Assembly (NCBI GenBank): GCA_910589415.1
Contig: OU342635.1
Coordinates: forward strand, 10,168,001 to 10,232,000
Direction: 5' to 3'
DNA length: 64,000 bases
DNA from: Malachius bipustulatus
Lineage: Eukaryota; Arthropoda; Insecta; Coleoptera; Melyridae
The translations under genes and the position numbers were made by a program. Of this stretch, positions 23,136 through 34,382 are shown one piece after another (position 1 is the stretch's first letter; each line of letters starts with the position of its first letter). The notes beneath the pieces are model-generated. The model did no database searches, was not told the DNA's origin, and saw only the letters and a program-made list of their open reading frames with translations.

Positions 23136-24740
23136 TCCTTCCAAAAAATCTTAGCAACCATGTACCACAAGTAGGGGAGGGGGGCTCAAAAATAAATAAA
23201 AACGACGATGACGTCATTAATCAGCATTATATGTTATACGACAATAGATTGCAATTAGAAAACAAAATCGACCTGTCAAACGTCACACAAAGCGGGATTT
23301 TTAACGTTGTTTCAAACTTTACACACACTTTGTATTTTGGGCATTCGTAAATAGTTTTTTTGACCATTTTTTTAAGAGGGACGATCGGTCTCAACTGTGT
23401 AAGGTACGACATAGTCCCTCCATTCTGGTAATTTTGTCTTCGATATCGAGCTCATACAGCCACTGACACATTTGTAACGAAATAAATACTTATATAGACA
23501 AAATAAACAACCAAGCCTAGATGGGATTCGAACCACAGACGATGGCAGCGTCAACGGTTTCAGTCCTAAACCATTGCGTCACCGCCCGCGCTGAATTTCT
23601 TTTTATTTTACTTTTTGTTTTATTTTCGTCAAAATTTTAGCTTCGTTGAAATTGTCCTCATGGCAGACCTGTACACTATATTTTTCTTCCTGAAGAAGTG
23701 AATCGGGTGCAGTGTTGTCACTGATTTTCCCAGAAAATTGGTCATATTTTCTTAAAGAAGCCATGCTGGATCAAAAAGTAAATGAGCTTAGAGTCCTTAA
23801 TCCACAATAAATGCTGTGGCACTATCACTATCGTTGTCCGCCATTTCGAAATCAGCCTGTATATGATGACATTCTTTTCAAAAATACATTTTTCTTTCGC
23901 GGTTTTTTTTTATCAAGCGGAAAGATTCTTCGCAGAAAGACCTTAGCAACCATGTATTACATTAAGAAGGGGGGGGACTCAGAAAATAAAAGAAAAACGA
24001 TGACGTCATATCTAAAAACCAATGACGTCATAATTAATTATATGTTACACGTCAGAAGATGCCATTTAGAAAACAAAATCGACCTGACAAGTCCATTTTA
24101 AAAACGTCACATAACTTGGAATTATTAATTTTGTTCCAAACTTTAGACACACTTTGTAATCTGCAAATCCATAATGGGTTTTCGACTATTTTTGGTTTTA
24201 TTTTCGGATAGTTTCAGCTTTGTTGAAATCGTCCTCATGGCAGACCTACACACTATTTTTCTTCCTGAAGAAGTGGATCGTGTGCAGTGTTGCCACTTTT
24301 TAACACAAAATTGGGCATATTTTCTTAAGACAGCCATGCTGGAGATGAAGTGCGGATCCGTGTCTGTCATTTCGGGATATATGATGACGTTTTTTCCCTA
24401 AAATTAATTTTTCTTCTTTTTTTCTCGATTTTTTTTTATTGAGCGCAAAATATGTTTCGTGAAAAGACCTTATCAACCATGTTTCAAAAACAGGGGGGGG
24501 GAGGTGCTAAAAAACAAAAAACGACGATGACGTCATTAGTCAAAAACCCATGACGTCATAGTTATAATTTATTATACGCCAGAAGATAGCATTTTAGACA
24601 ACAAAAACGACCTGTCAAGGTCAGTTCCATAAAAATGTCACATAAGCTTTTTGACCATTTTTGGTGTCATTTTCTACAAAAGTTTAGCTTTGTCGAAATC
24701 GTTCTCATGGCACAAGACATTGAAGCAGAATTTTTGCAGC
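23136..24740. repeat. Three diverged tandem copies of a MITE-related unit
   Basis: Unit starts (CTTAGCAACCATGTA or variant) fall near 23,145, 23,939 and 24,466. Each is followed by a run of G, CGATGACGTCAT, AACAAAA(T/A)CGACCTG, GACTATTTTTGGTTT and TCnTCATGGCAGACC. Part of each unit, for example 23,655-23,865, is clearly related in reverse complement to the element at 63,318-63,935, including its end. The first unit is longer because of a SINE insertion. Confidence 0.7.
23390..23593 (-). mobile_element. tRNA-derived SINE
   Basis: On the minus strand the head (about 23,593-23,515) has a Pol III A-box-like GGTGACGCAATGGTTTAGG and a near-consensus B box GTGGTTCGAATCCC about 35 nt later. This is typical of a tRNA-related SINE promoter. 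The head is followed by an unrelated body toward 23,390. It sits inside the first tandem unit of the surrounding array and accounts for that unit's extra length. The 3' border is approximate; no perfect cloverleaf was found, so it is not called a tRNA gene. Confidence 0.6.
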
Positions 24741-25995
24741 AAGAATGATGTCAAGTGATAGCAGAGTTTTGAAAATCGTCATTAAGTTGTCAAATTTGCA
24801 TGATATCTCAAAATTATGATTTTAGGGAGGTTCTTTCAATGTTTTATGTATAGGTAGGTAGCTTTATTAGATATTTTATGGTTGAAATACCCCAATCGTA
24901 AGCGTTTCTATAAAGTGTCTGGTCTCCATATAAAGTGTCTTCTAATTTTACTTAAATCTTTGATGTTAAGTAGAAACGCCGTTACCGAAGTTCTGAAAAA
25001 TTACTTCAACGCCTCCGAACATCCCGCGATCTATATTTAGGATTAAAATTAATCTCGTTTCGATTTCTTTTATTTGGGTACTAAAAAAATAAAGAATTTA
25101 CATTTCTACAGAATAAATTTTTCTCATTATTCCCGAACTATTCGCTTCGAAGAATTCGGAATGTTTAATTAAATAGATTAGTTTTTCAGTTGAACAAGTT
25201 CCCTATCCGAATTACCAGGAACGCTATTTCGGATCTCTTTTAAAATCCTTGAAATCCATAAAAATAGACAAGGTAGAAATCTAGACGGTTTAAAAATGTT
25301 GACAGACAGCAAATAACTCCAACTCTATGCGATCTCAGATCCAATAATCGCAACTTGAACTAGGTACTAGAATAGGAGTAGGTAGTCGGACGACTTCAAT
25401 AAATATATCACTCCGATCAAATAATAGAATCTAAACGATGTCCATTAACGAAGTTAAACGACTTCTGAAATCGATATGGCCAATTAAACAAGTAACTTTT
25501 CTTATTATTAGCTCACAAACGTAAACAGAACTTTACGTGTTTATTATTTACTTCATTAACTACACACAGATCACCATCACCACCACTACTACATCCACGT
25601 CGTTCCGAAAATAAGACGAGACAGTCAGGCGCACTATAAGAATAAGAGTTCATACAAATACTCGTAATTTACTTGCAACTGGTCGTTAATTAATTAAAAT
25701 CGGCAATTTATAAATTAACGCACGTTACTTTTATTATTATAGAGCTCCCATAAGCCGGTCAACTGCTTTGTAGTTTTATGACAATTACCGATTGTTTCAC
25801 AGTCACACCACGCGATTTTCCACGACTAGAGCGATAATCTCGAGTGTTATTACGAGGAGAGTCTGAGCGAGCTTTTCTCTGCCAGTCATGCCAGCGCGAT
25901 TATTTTTAACCTCTTAGCCTCGCAGACGCCGCCGACGACCGGAAAGACGCTCTCTATCACCAGCATCCAGCCTGAGAGAGGTAGACACGCGGATG
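24741..25995. other. Intronic DNA, no gene recognised
   Basis: AT-rich. A G+C-richer patch at 25,800-25,995 immediately precedes the satellite. No domain in its ORFs. Confidence 0.4.
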
Positions 25996-27215
25996 TTGCT
26001 GGATTTTTCACAATTCGTACCTGTTCCCGCTTTGATCCTGGGCGAAGTTGCCGAGCTGTTTGGAAAATCTTTCAAGCCAGGAAAATCCCTTTTCAAGAAA
26101 CGTTTCCCTATTAGCTCTCTGAGAATAACCACGAATAGATTTTTCAATAAATCGTAACTGAGTACTCGCTTTCATTTTTGACGAAGTTGCCGACCTGTTT
26201 GGAAAATATTTCAAGCCAGGAAATTTTTTTTGAGGAAACATTTCGCTCTCTTAGCTCACTGAGATGATACACGAATTAGATTTTTCAAAATTGGCATCTG
26301 TTCCCGCTTTCATTCTGGGCGAAATTGCCGAGCTGCTTGGAAAATATTTCAAGGTGGGAAAATCCCTTTTGTGGAAACATTTCGCTACCTTAACTCTCTG
26401 AGAAGATATACGAATTGGATTTTTCAAAATTGGTACCTGTTTCCGCTTTCATTCTGGGCGAAGTTGTCCAGCTTTTTGGAAAACCTTTCAAGCCAGGAAA
26501 ATCCCTTTTGAAGAAACGTTTCGCTATTAGCTCTCTGAGAAAACCACGAATAGGTTTTTCAATTCGTAACTGAGTACTCGCTTTCATTTTGGACGAAGTT
26601 GCCGACCTGTTTGGGAAATATTTCAAGCCAGGAAATTCTTTTTGAGGAAACATTTCGCTATATTAGCTCACTGAGATGATACACGAATTAGATTTTTCAA
26701 AATTGGTATCTGATGTTCCCGCTTTCATTCTGGGCGAAGTTGTCGAGCTTTTTGGAAAGCCTTTCAAGCCAGGAAAATCCCTTTTGGAGAAACGTTTCCC
26801 TATTAGCTCTCTGAGAATAGCCACCAATAGGATTTTTCAATTCGTAACTGAGTACTTGTTTTCATTTTGGGCGAAGTTGCGGACCTGTTTGGAAAATATT
26901 TCAAGCCAGGAAATTCTTTTTGAGGAAACATTTCGCTAATTTAGATCTCTGAGAAAATATACGAATAATTTTTTTCAAATTTTATAACCGTTCCTGCTTA
27001 GATTCAGGTCAAAGTTGCCGAGCTATTTAGAAAATCTTTCACGTTGGGAAAATCCTTTTTGAGGAAACTTTTCGCTATCTTAGCTCACTAAGAAGATAGA
27101 AGAATAGGATTTGTTGAAATTCGTACCTGTTCCTGCTTTGATTGAAGGCAAAGTTGCTGAGCTTTTAGGAAAAATTTTCAAGCCGTTAAGATGAAAATTT
27201 TCATTCTCTTAACTC
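25996..27215. repeat. Satellite array, about 138-bp monomer, about nine copies
   Basis: The GAAGTTGCCGAGCTnTTTGG block recurs near 26,043, 26,183, 26,321, 26,460, 26,595, 26,736, 26,873, 27,011 and 27,141. Monomers also share TTTCAAGCCAGGAAA, GAGGAAACnTTTCGCTAT and TTAGCTCnCTGAGA. Monomers carrying TCGTAACTGAGTACT alternate with others, suggesting a higher-order unit of two to three monomers. The last copies decay. ORFs on both strands are array artefacts. Confidence 0.9.
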
Positions 27216-27230
27216 ACTGATGAGAAAATA

Positions 27231-27415
27231 TCGTGTGATCCACAAAATTTTTCATCAGCTAGTGCCTTGGAAGAGAGAGACAGCTATTGCAGTCATGTCT
27301 GAGCTCATGCACCTGAGCACACCTATCGATAGTTTGCATTTTATCTGACAGACTGGCAGACATGCTTCATTTTTTCCAAGGCACTAGTTGATGAAAAATT
27401 TTGTGGATCACCCGA
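27231..27415. mobile_element. 185-bp foldback MITE, TCGGGTGATCC ends
   Basis: The arms 27,235-27,272 and 27,374-27,411 are reverse complements with one mismatch in 38 (GATCCACAAAATTTTTCATC then CTAGTGCCTTGGAA). TA flanks both sides (27,229-27,230; 27,416-27,417). The unique centre is about 100 bp. It lies directly after the satellite array. Confidence 0.75.
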
Positions 27416-27417
27416 TA

Positions 27418-30400
27418 CATTGAATAAGAGTTTGATTTGAATGGAAATAACTGGCAAAACTACTTTGAAATTTAAAAAATGACGATTGGACTTGTTTGGA
27501 TTTTCTCAGGAAGTATGAAAATACCGTAATATACAGGATGTTCTATTTATAAAAATAGACAATACCATCATTACTGAGCGAAAGAACATGCTACATATAT
27601 AAAAGAATGTTGCGTCAATAGAACATAAATTAAATTATAAAATTACCTTTTTTTTTCATTTTTTGAAAACTCAAACTTTCTTGGGAGTACCGGAATTACG
27701 ACCAATGTTTGCACATCTATGAAAATTCGTTCAGTTCAAAATAAATAAATGATTTAGCAGTTCAAGACTGGCCTAGATTTGCTCTTTAGAAGTATTTCTT
27801 TGACTTTTAAACTATCTAAATATTAATTTACCTTCCGATGGAACTTCTCGACTTTGAAGTCGATTTCAGTTCACCGTTTCAGTCGTTCACGATTTCAAGA
27901 GTTAATTGATCCGAAAGAATTTTAATTTTTAGCCTCATTGGTCACGGCAATTTAATTTCCGTATGGGGGACTGGTGGGCGAGTTTTCTTAAAAATGAGTA
28001 AAAAAACCTCTGGCAACGGTGGTCTCTGGTGCCTCGGTCTAATTTTGTTGCCACTCTCTAATTTACAAACTTTTGAAATCGGACAAGCGTAATGTACTAC
28101 GACAGACGCAACTTTATGTCGCAACAACTGTGCCTTAATCTTCAGCGGGCGTGAAATATAGCCGCGATTCTGCAAGGATTCGAGGGTGATTCTAATGAAA
28201 CATCTACATCAAAACTTCTTTATTCGACGTTTAATTCAACTTCAACTTTGAAATAAGCGGGTAATAAATAAGAGAAGTTTGTTTTGACAAGGGTTGCAGC
28301 AGGTGAAAGAATTATATAGAAATTGAAGATGGAAGTGAAAAAATAATAATGCAAACCTCGAGCTTGTAATTTATTCAATTATTAGTGCCAATTTAATTTA
28401 TCATTTTTATTGGCAATTAAAAAACCTGAACGTGAACGTTATACTCCAACTTTCAATTACTGGTGACTGTTATTTGAAAGTCGAAAGTAATATTTTCCGC
28501 TTATTGCTGGTGTCTGTTTACCATATCGATTTAAAAACAGTAAACAGGACTATGCTCTGTGCTGTTACAATTTTTTAAAGGTACATTTTCCTACCTACGA
28601 GGTTTCATTATCGCTATGATGGTCTTCCTATTCGCTTCACTGATGGTATTTCAATCCAGATTGATTATCCCCTCCCTTTGACTTTATACATATACATATA
28701 GGACCTGAACTCACGCGAATTAATAGCTCCGGAGCAGGTCGTTATGGTGGCATTTTTTCTTCATATATGTAGCTTAAAGCGAGATTTATAATTAAACCAA
28801 GCTGGTTTTTGCACTGTACTGTCAACCTAGGTAGTTTCAGAGAGCTACGCTGTGATTGGCTGCCTCTGATGATATACCGATGATACTAAAGCCAATAAGT
28901 CTCTATATGAGTTGTCGACGCGGCCTGTAATTGCAAAATGTTTTTGCCTGTCTCTTCTATTCTATGTTTACACAAAGGTATAATGATATACCTACCTACT
29001 TACTAATTAGTCAAATTGAGCCAAAGCGCGATTTTAAAACAATTTTCAGACGTCGTAGCGGAGCTAATTCATACATTTCATATCCATACAAATACTAATT
29101 CATCATCACGTCTTATTTTTGTTTACCCGAAGAGATTTTCCCGAATCAAATCTAGAAGCTATTTATATCCACGTCACATGTCTCAGTCATTTTGTACGGG
29201 TGTCACCGCAGTATCCTGTTACATATGCGTGTAAAATGCCGCACACCCTCACAAAACATAAACACATTTTACTTTCTCCTATACTTAAAGGTACCTACGT
29301 TTCGAAAGTTGGTTTGGCGCATCGTTAAATGGCTTTGATATTATTTTTACGACGGTGCAACCAACCCTTTTGCGGTTCTTTATTATGTTTAGTTTAGGTA
29401 AGTGTAGGTATTGTTACATTCTTCCTGGGGGTTCTTGTTTTTTTATCCTCGAATTTTATAAACTATTTATATTTAGATACAAAAGATTATTTATTTAATC
29501 TGGCGCTGCTTATGGAAATATCTTTCCATAAAAATATTTCCGGACATTATCTTCCAGACCTGGAGTTGAAAAGTTTCTCATCCAATGGCGGAGATACAGG
29601 GGTTGAATTTTGGGAAATTCGAGTGCTAACGAGAGAGAGCATGGGCGGAGGTACATGTCTATGTCTCAATCTCATCAAGGTGGTTTATTCGATTACAAGA
29701 TTTTTCACACACATGCAATACTAAAATGCAGAAGATAATAATTATTTAATTTTTATGTACCTATGTACATAAGTATACAAGTTTTTAGCACGCATAAAAA
29801 AGTATACATAATACAATAAATTTCAATAGCTATGGAAATACTTGTAAACGTGTGTAATCAATATAAGTAAGGTCTGTAGAGAGTAAAGTTGATTTCAACT
29901 ATGAAATTGTGGATTGTTTGCAGTTTATAGTTTCATTTTTAGTGGCAGTTCTTGTACCTACATCAAATCCGACATTTCAAAATGTAAGTGATATTTACCA
30001 ATTAAATTATGTACACGCATTTCAAATATAAATCTTGCCCTGCGATTTGATATTTTAGTTTCAGTAATTGGATATTTCGTTTATATTTATCAGCTCGAGT
30101 GAATTGTATTATTCTTTTTTACTTGAAAATGAATAAATTGAATGTAAAGTTTTGATTCGGCTTAATTGATTCAGGTATGCTATTCATTACACAGTATGTT
30201 TTTGAAACACGTTTTGGTTTCAGTTCTCTATCTGAAATGCAATAGCTTTATCAGCCATCGGCGTTTTCTGTTCCGATTACAAACTCAATGTTATTAAGCT
30301 ATCCACTATTATAACACAGAATGAGAAAGGGTGAACTTACCAAACCCCAGGAACATTTTATTTTGAAATTATTTTCCTAAATAATATTTCCCTTCAATTA

Positions 30401-30540
30401 TTTTTCAAAGTTATAGTTTTTTTATAATCCAACAGTTGGCAACTGACGCATTCCACGAACATCAAACTACTTTTTCACTGTTCATTTCCAAAATACTAGT
30501 CTCAAATTTAAGTAAGACCAGCTTTGTAAAAAAAAAGTAT
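27418..30540. other. Intronic DNA, no gene recognised
   Basis: Includes an isolated TACAGGATGTTC end at 27,533 without a partner that I can find. ORFs at 27,942-28,175 and 29,016-29,328 have no domain. Confidence 0.4.
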
Positions 30541-31960
30541 TTTAAAAAACTGGATGACGACGGATTTTCGAGCTATTCAAGAGCTGACCAATGGTATTTT
30601 TGAGCTGTCCCTAGCTTCCAGCGACGTCGCTGATGGTAAAATCGGAAAATTATTTTTTTTCATTCTTACTTGGAGCGATTTTCAAGCCCTTCAATGGAAT
30701 TTTCGAGCTTTCTCAAGCTTTAGTAATTTTCCAGGAAAAACGAGAAAAATCCATTTTCGTGTTAAGATTTGAGCTTAGTTTGAAAGCTATGTATACTCCC
30801 GCAAAAAACCTAAAAGCACAGCAATTTCAGGCTATTTTTAAGCTCTTCAATTGAATTTTCGAGCCATCTCTACCTTTGGTAATTTTTCATGAAAATCGAG
30901 AAAACTCCATTTTCGTGCTACGATTTGAGCCTAATTTGGAATACGTAGGTACTCCCGCAAAAACACCAAAAGCACAGCAATTTCAGGCTATTTTTAAGCT
31001 CTTCAATGGAATTTTCGAGCCATCTCTACCTTTGGTCATTTTTCAGGAATATCGAGAAAACTCCATTTTCGTGCTATGATTTGAGCCTAATTTGGAAGCT
31101 ACGTACTCCCGCAAAAAAAACCTACAAGCACAGCAATTTCAGGCTATTGTCAATGGAATTTTCGAGCTGTCTCTAGCTTGAGTCATTTTTCAGGAAAATC
31201 AAGAAAACTCTTATTTCGTGCTAAGATTTGAGCTTAATTTGGAAACTACGTAGGTACTCCCGCAAAAAAATCAAAAGCACAGCAATTTCAGGCTATTTTT
31301 AAGCTCTTCAATGGAATTTTCGAACTGCTTCCAGCTTTAGTCATTTTTCAGGAAAATCGTGAAAGCTCCATTTTAGTGCTAAGATTTGATCTTAATTTGG
31401 AAGCTACGTACTCCCGCAAAAAAACCTAAAAAGCACAGCAATTTCAGGCTATTTTTAAGCTGTTCAATGTAATTTTCGAACTGCTTCCAGCTTTAGTAAT
31501 TTTTCAGGAAAATCGAGAAAGCTCCATTTTAGTGCTAATATTTGATCTTAATTTGGAAGCTACGTGTACTCCCGCAAAAAACCTAAAAGTACAGCAATTT
31601 CAGGCTATTTTTAAGCTCTTCAATTGAATTTTCGAGCCATCTCTACCTTTAGTCATTTTTCAGGAAAATCGAGAAGACTCCATTTTCATGCTACGATTTG
31701 AGCCTAATTTGGAATACGTAGGTACTCCCGCAAAAACACCAAAAGCACAGCACAATTTCAAGCTATTTTTAAGCTCTTCAATGGAATTTTCGATGTGCTT
31801 CCAGTTTTAGTCATTTTTCAGGAAAATGGAGAAAGCTCCATTTTCGTGCTAAGATATGAGCTTAATTTGGAAGCTATGTACGCCCGCAAAAACGAAAAGC
31901 ACAGCAATTTCGAGTTATTTTCGAGCTCTCTATTTTCGAAAATACAGAAAAAAACACTTT
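30541..31960. repeat. Satellite array, about 155-bp monomer, about nine copies
   Basis: The blocks CAGCAATTTCAGGCTATTTT, TTCAATGGAATTTTCGAGC, TTTTTCAGGAAAATCGAGAA, CTCCATTTTCGTGCTA and TACTCCCGCAAAAA recur about every 152-160 bp, for example CTCCATTTT-type blocks near 30,907, 31,060, 31,370, 31,525, 31,679 and 31,838. One copy is shortened near 31,140-31,160 and the ends are diverged. Unrelated in sequence to the 138-bp array. Confidence 0.9.
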
Positions 31961-32098
31961 TAAATGCTGGGATTTGGTGGAAAATCCCTCATCATCAGTT
32001 ATTTTAAAATTGTTGTTTTTTATAAAACTGTAATGCTTAAATTTGGCAAATCGCACAAAAACTTACTATAATAACTTTTCGTCGATTTTCAATAAATA

Positions 32099-32918
32099 CA
32101 GGGTGTGTCATAAATATACGGACAAACTTTTATGGTTATTAGGAGGCGTAAAAAAAAATTTTCACAAACATTTATCCAATAAATCTTCATAAAATATTAA
32201 AGGTTTTTTTCATCCCCACCAATAGTATTGCAAAGAAAAATATACGCCACTGACTTTTTCAAAATATTATTATTTTTACCTGATGGCGCAGCTAAAAATC
32301 AGCTTTTTTATCTTTTAAATTGTTCTCCATCTTACTTCTTTTCGAGAAATAAATAAAAATTAACGCCGCTTTGAGCATGTCTAAAAATTGATAAAATAAA
32401 ATCATTAAAATTAAAATCAATTTTTCGACATGCTTTTTTTCTCGAAAATAAAGCAAGATACGCAAAAACATCAGTTATAAGAAAAGTATAATAGTACTGT
32501 GGCTTAGGGTTATGGTTGAGTTCGTTAAGGGGGTAAGGGGGGGCATGAGGAAAGTGGTGTTGAAGTTTGGCGGGGGGTAACGGGGCGAAAAAAAAATTCA
32601 AAGGTTGCGTGAATAGTGAAAACTTTTATAAATAAATATTTTTTTTATATAAATAAATCGTTGTGTATGAATAGTATTATTTATTTTTTCAAATAAATAC
32701 TTTATCCTTTTCCTTTTACCTTTTTTATTTTTTTTTTTTTTAAATTTTAAAGTTATAAAAAAAATTTTATAAAAAATTGAAATTTTTTATAAATTTTGAC
32801 CTTGTATCTCGAAATACGTAGAACCGTTTTTGGACAAATGTTTATGAGAAAAAATGTTTGTTTTGAAGCCCCCTACTACCCCTAAAACTTTGTCGGTGTA
32901 TTTATGATACACCGATGA
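32099..32918. mobile_element. Diverged foldback MITE, CAGGGTGTGTCATAAAT end
   Basis: The left end TA-CAGGGTGTGTCATAAAT has a diverged reverse-complement partner near 32,890-32,918 (…ATTTATGATACACCG). Further inside, ACAAACATTTATCCAA pairs with a block near 32,830-32,865. The interior is very T/A-rich. The right border is approximate. Confidence 0.55.
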
Positions 32919-32951
32919 TATAATTTTGAAAATTATAGATCTATAGGTATA

Positions 32952-33616
32952 GTCCAGTGAACGAATGTCCGAAAAGGAGGTGTAGAGTGCGTGAGCAGGT
33001 ACCCAAGCGAGTCCTCAGAAACTTGTTAAGCTTGCTGAAATGCCAACAGTTCTGACGTCTGGGTTGTGAGCCAGGGGGGAAGGGGGGAGGATAGGTCCCA
33101 GTTTTTGGGTTTCCGCTTATATCTCGAAAAGGGTCCATCGAATAGGTAGGGGAAACTTTTCTCATAATAAATAATAGCCATTAAATGATCTAAAACTTTT
33201 ATCTATAGGTTTTTTTTTAATTCTCAACCGTTTTCGAGCTACACGCTCTTTGATGAATATTTTTGGAGGTAAATGTGAGATAAAATGATATTTTTTCGAA
33301 AATATCTACTTTTCTGGAGCGTGTACCTAACTCAAAAATGGTAGAGAATTCGAAAAACATCTCGTATAGAATAATAATGGTAGATAATTTTATGGGGGTT
33401 CATTTTCTTTGTGTTAATTTTTTCCTATGACGCAGCGTTATTGAGATACAACCGAAAATCCCAAAAGTGGGTTTCCCCCTCCCTTCTCCCGGCTCATCAA
33501 ATAAATGTCAGGACTTTTGGTATGCTTACTCACTAAACACAGTTAACAAGTTTCTGAAGGAACTGATTAGATGCCTGCACGCACTTTACACCTCCTTCCT
33601 CCTTCCTTGATTGGAC
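32952..33616. mobile_element. 665-bp foldback MITE, GTCCA ends, TA duplication
   Basis: TA flanks GTCCAGTGAACGAATG… and …CCTTGATTGGAC. The arms share AAGGAGGTGTA-AGTGCGTG, TCAGAAACTTGTTAA and a G-rich GGGAGAAGGGAGG block at about 70-75% identity. The inner parts (ATATCTC…, GGGTTTCC) also pair. It begins like the element at 38,235, so the two may belong to one family. Confidence 0.65.
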
Positions 33617-33682
33617 TAAGGTTTAAACTTGTCTAAACTTGCGAGTTTTGCGATGAAATCATGTAAACTGTTCGTAACACTT

Positions 33683-33862
33683 GGGGCCCGTTACATAAAA
33701 CATTTACAAATGACAATTCGGCAAATTGTCACATGTATGACGTCAAATTTATAAAAACCAAATCAATGTAATTTATTATACTCGTAGATTATAGAAACTT
33801 GTCACAACAAATGTGACAATTTATCGAATTGTCATGTGTAAATGTTTTATGAAACAGGTCCC
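33683..33862. mobile_element. 180-bp MITE directly upstream of the IF1-like gene
   Basis: The inverted arms GGGGCCCGTTACATAAAACA and TGTTTTATGAAACAGGTCCC continue through ATTTACA…TGACAATTCG/CGAATTGTCA and a second CAAATTGTCACAT/ATGTGACAATTT block. The TSD is unclear. The upstream in-frame codons of the IF1 ORF fall inside this element, which argues against using them as start. Confidence 0.75.
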
Positions 33863-33923
33863 TGGTGATCGAAAACAAACTGCGCAGAAGCAGGGTATAA
33901 ATTTTTTTAATAAAAATATAAAC

Positions 33924-34298
33924 ATGACAACTAAGCGACATTCAATGACATTAATCACCAAGACATTCCATTTTTCATCAAAATTATCATCCAGATTTCA
34001 AATGAGATTTCTTTACAAACTCAAAATTCCTAGAAGATTACTACACCCGTTCGAGACTCGTTTCTACAGCATAAAAGACGCTGGAGGAAAATGGGCGGAA
34101 CGAGAGCAAGCTTTAGAGAATCAGTATTTCGTCAGACAAAACCAGGAAGATTTGGAGCGGCTGAGAAAGAACTTACTCGAGAGGAAGGAGAAATACTTGA
34201 AACGTAAAGTGGAGGAAGAAGTGAAGCAGCAAGAGGCTCTTGAGAAGCTCAAAAATGGCGAGGAAGAAAAAGTAACCGGTGAAGATAAAGAGGAGTGA
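33924..34298 (+). CDS. ATPase inhibitor IF1-like protein, mitochondrial
   Basis: The 124-residue product from the ATG at 33,924 has a basic, hydroxylated N-terminus without acidic residues over the first about 35 positions, as expected of a mitochondrial targeting peptide. Next come YSIKDAGG-K-W, then EREQALENQYFVRQNQEDLE and a highly charged helical tail rich in K and E. IK-DAGG…RE-A-E-YF…L..L matches the inhibitory core of the IF1 family (IATP), which binds F1-ATPase and blocks ATP hydrolysis when the membrane potential falls; the tail resembles its dimerisation coiled coil. The frame is open upstream to 33,813, but that part begins with GTG and lies in a MITE. TATAAA-like sequence at 33,894 and AATAAA at 34,377 fit a short intronless gene. 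It could be an old retrocopy; I see no poly(A) tract. It lies antisense in the GRIP-like intron. Confidence 0.75.
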   Translation: MTTKRHSMTLITKTFHFSSKLSSRFQMRFLYKLKIPRRLLHPFETRFYSIKDAGGKWAEREQALENQYFVRQNQEDLERLRKNLLERKEKYLKRKVEEEVKQQEALEKLKNGEEEKVTGEDKEE

Positions 34299-34376
34299 TG
34301 ATGAGTTACATATTACATAATGCATATAACCTGCAATTTTTTTAAGGAAATACACACTGTTCTCTGACTGATGATA

Positions 34377-34382
34377 AATAAA
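34377..34382 (+). terminator. Polyadenylation signal AATAAA for the IF1-like gene
   Basis: AATAAA about 80 nt after the stop codon, followed by T-rich sequence. Confidence 0.5.

Noticed and set aside
25996..27215. CRISPR-like array
   Set aside because: Monomers are about 138 bp with continuous divergence, no short repeat/unique spacer pattern, and the genome is eukaryotic.
33813..33923. Longer N-terminus for the IF1-like protein
   Set aside because: It starts with GTG and its first part lies within a MITE; the ATG at 33,924 gives a typical mitochondrial leader.
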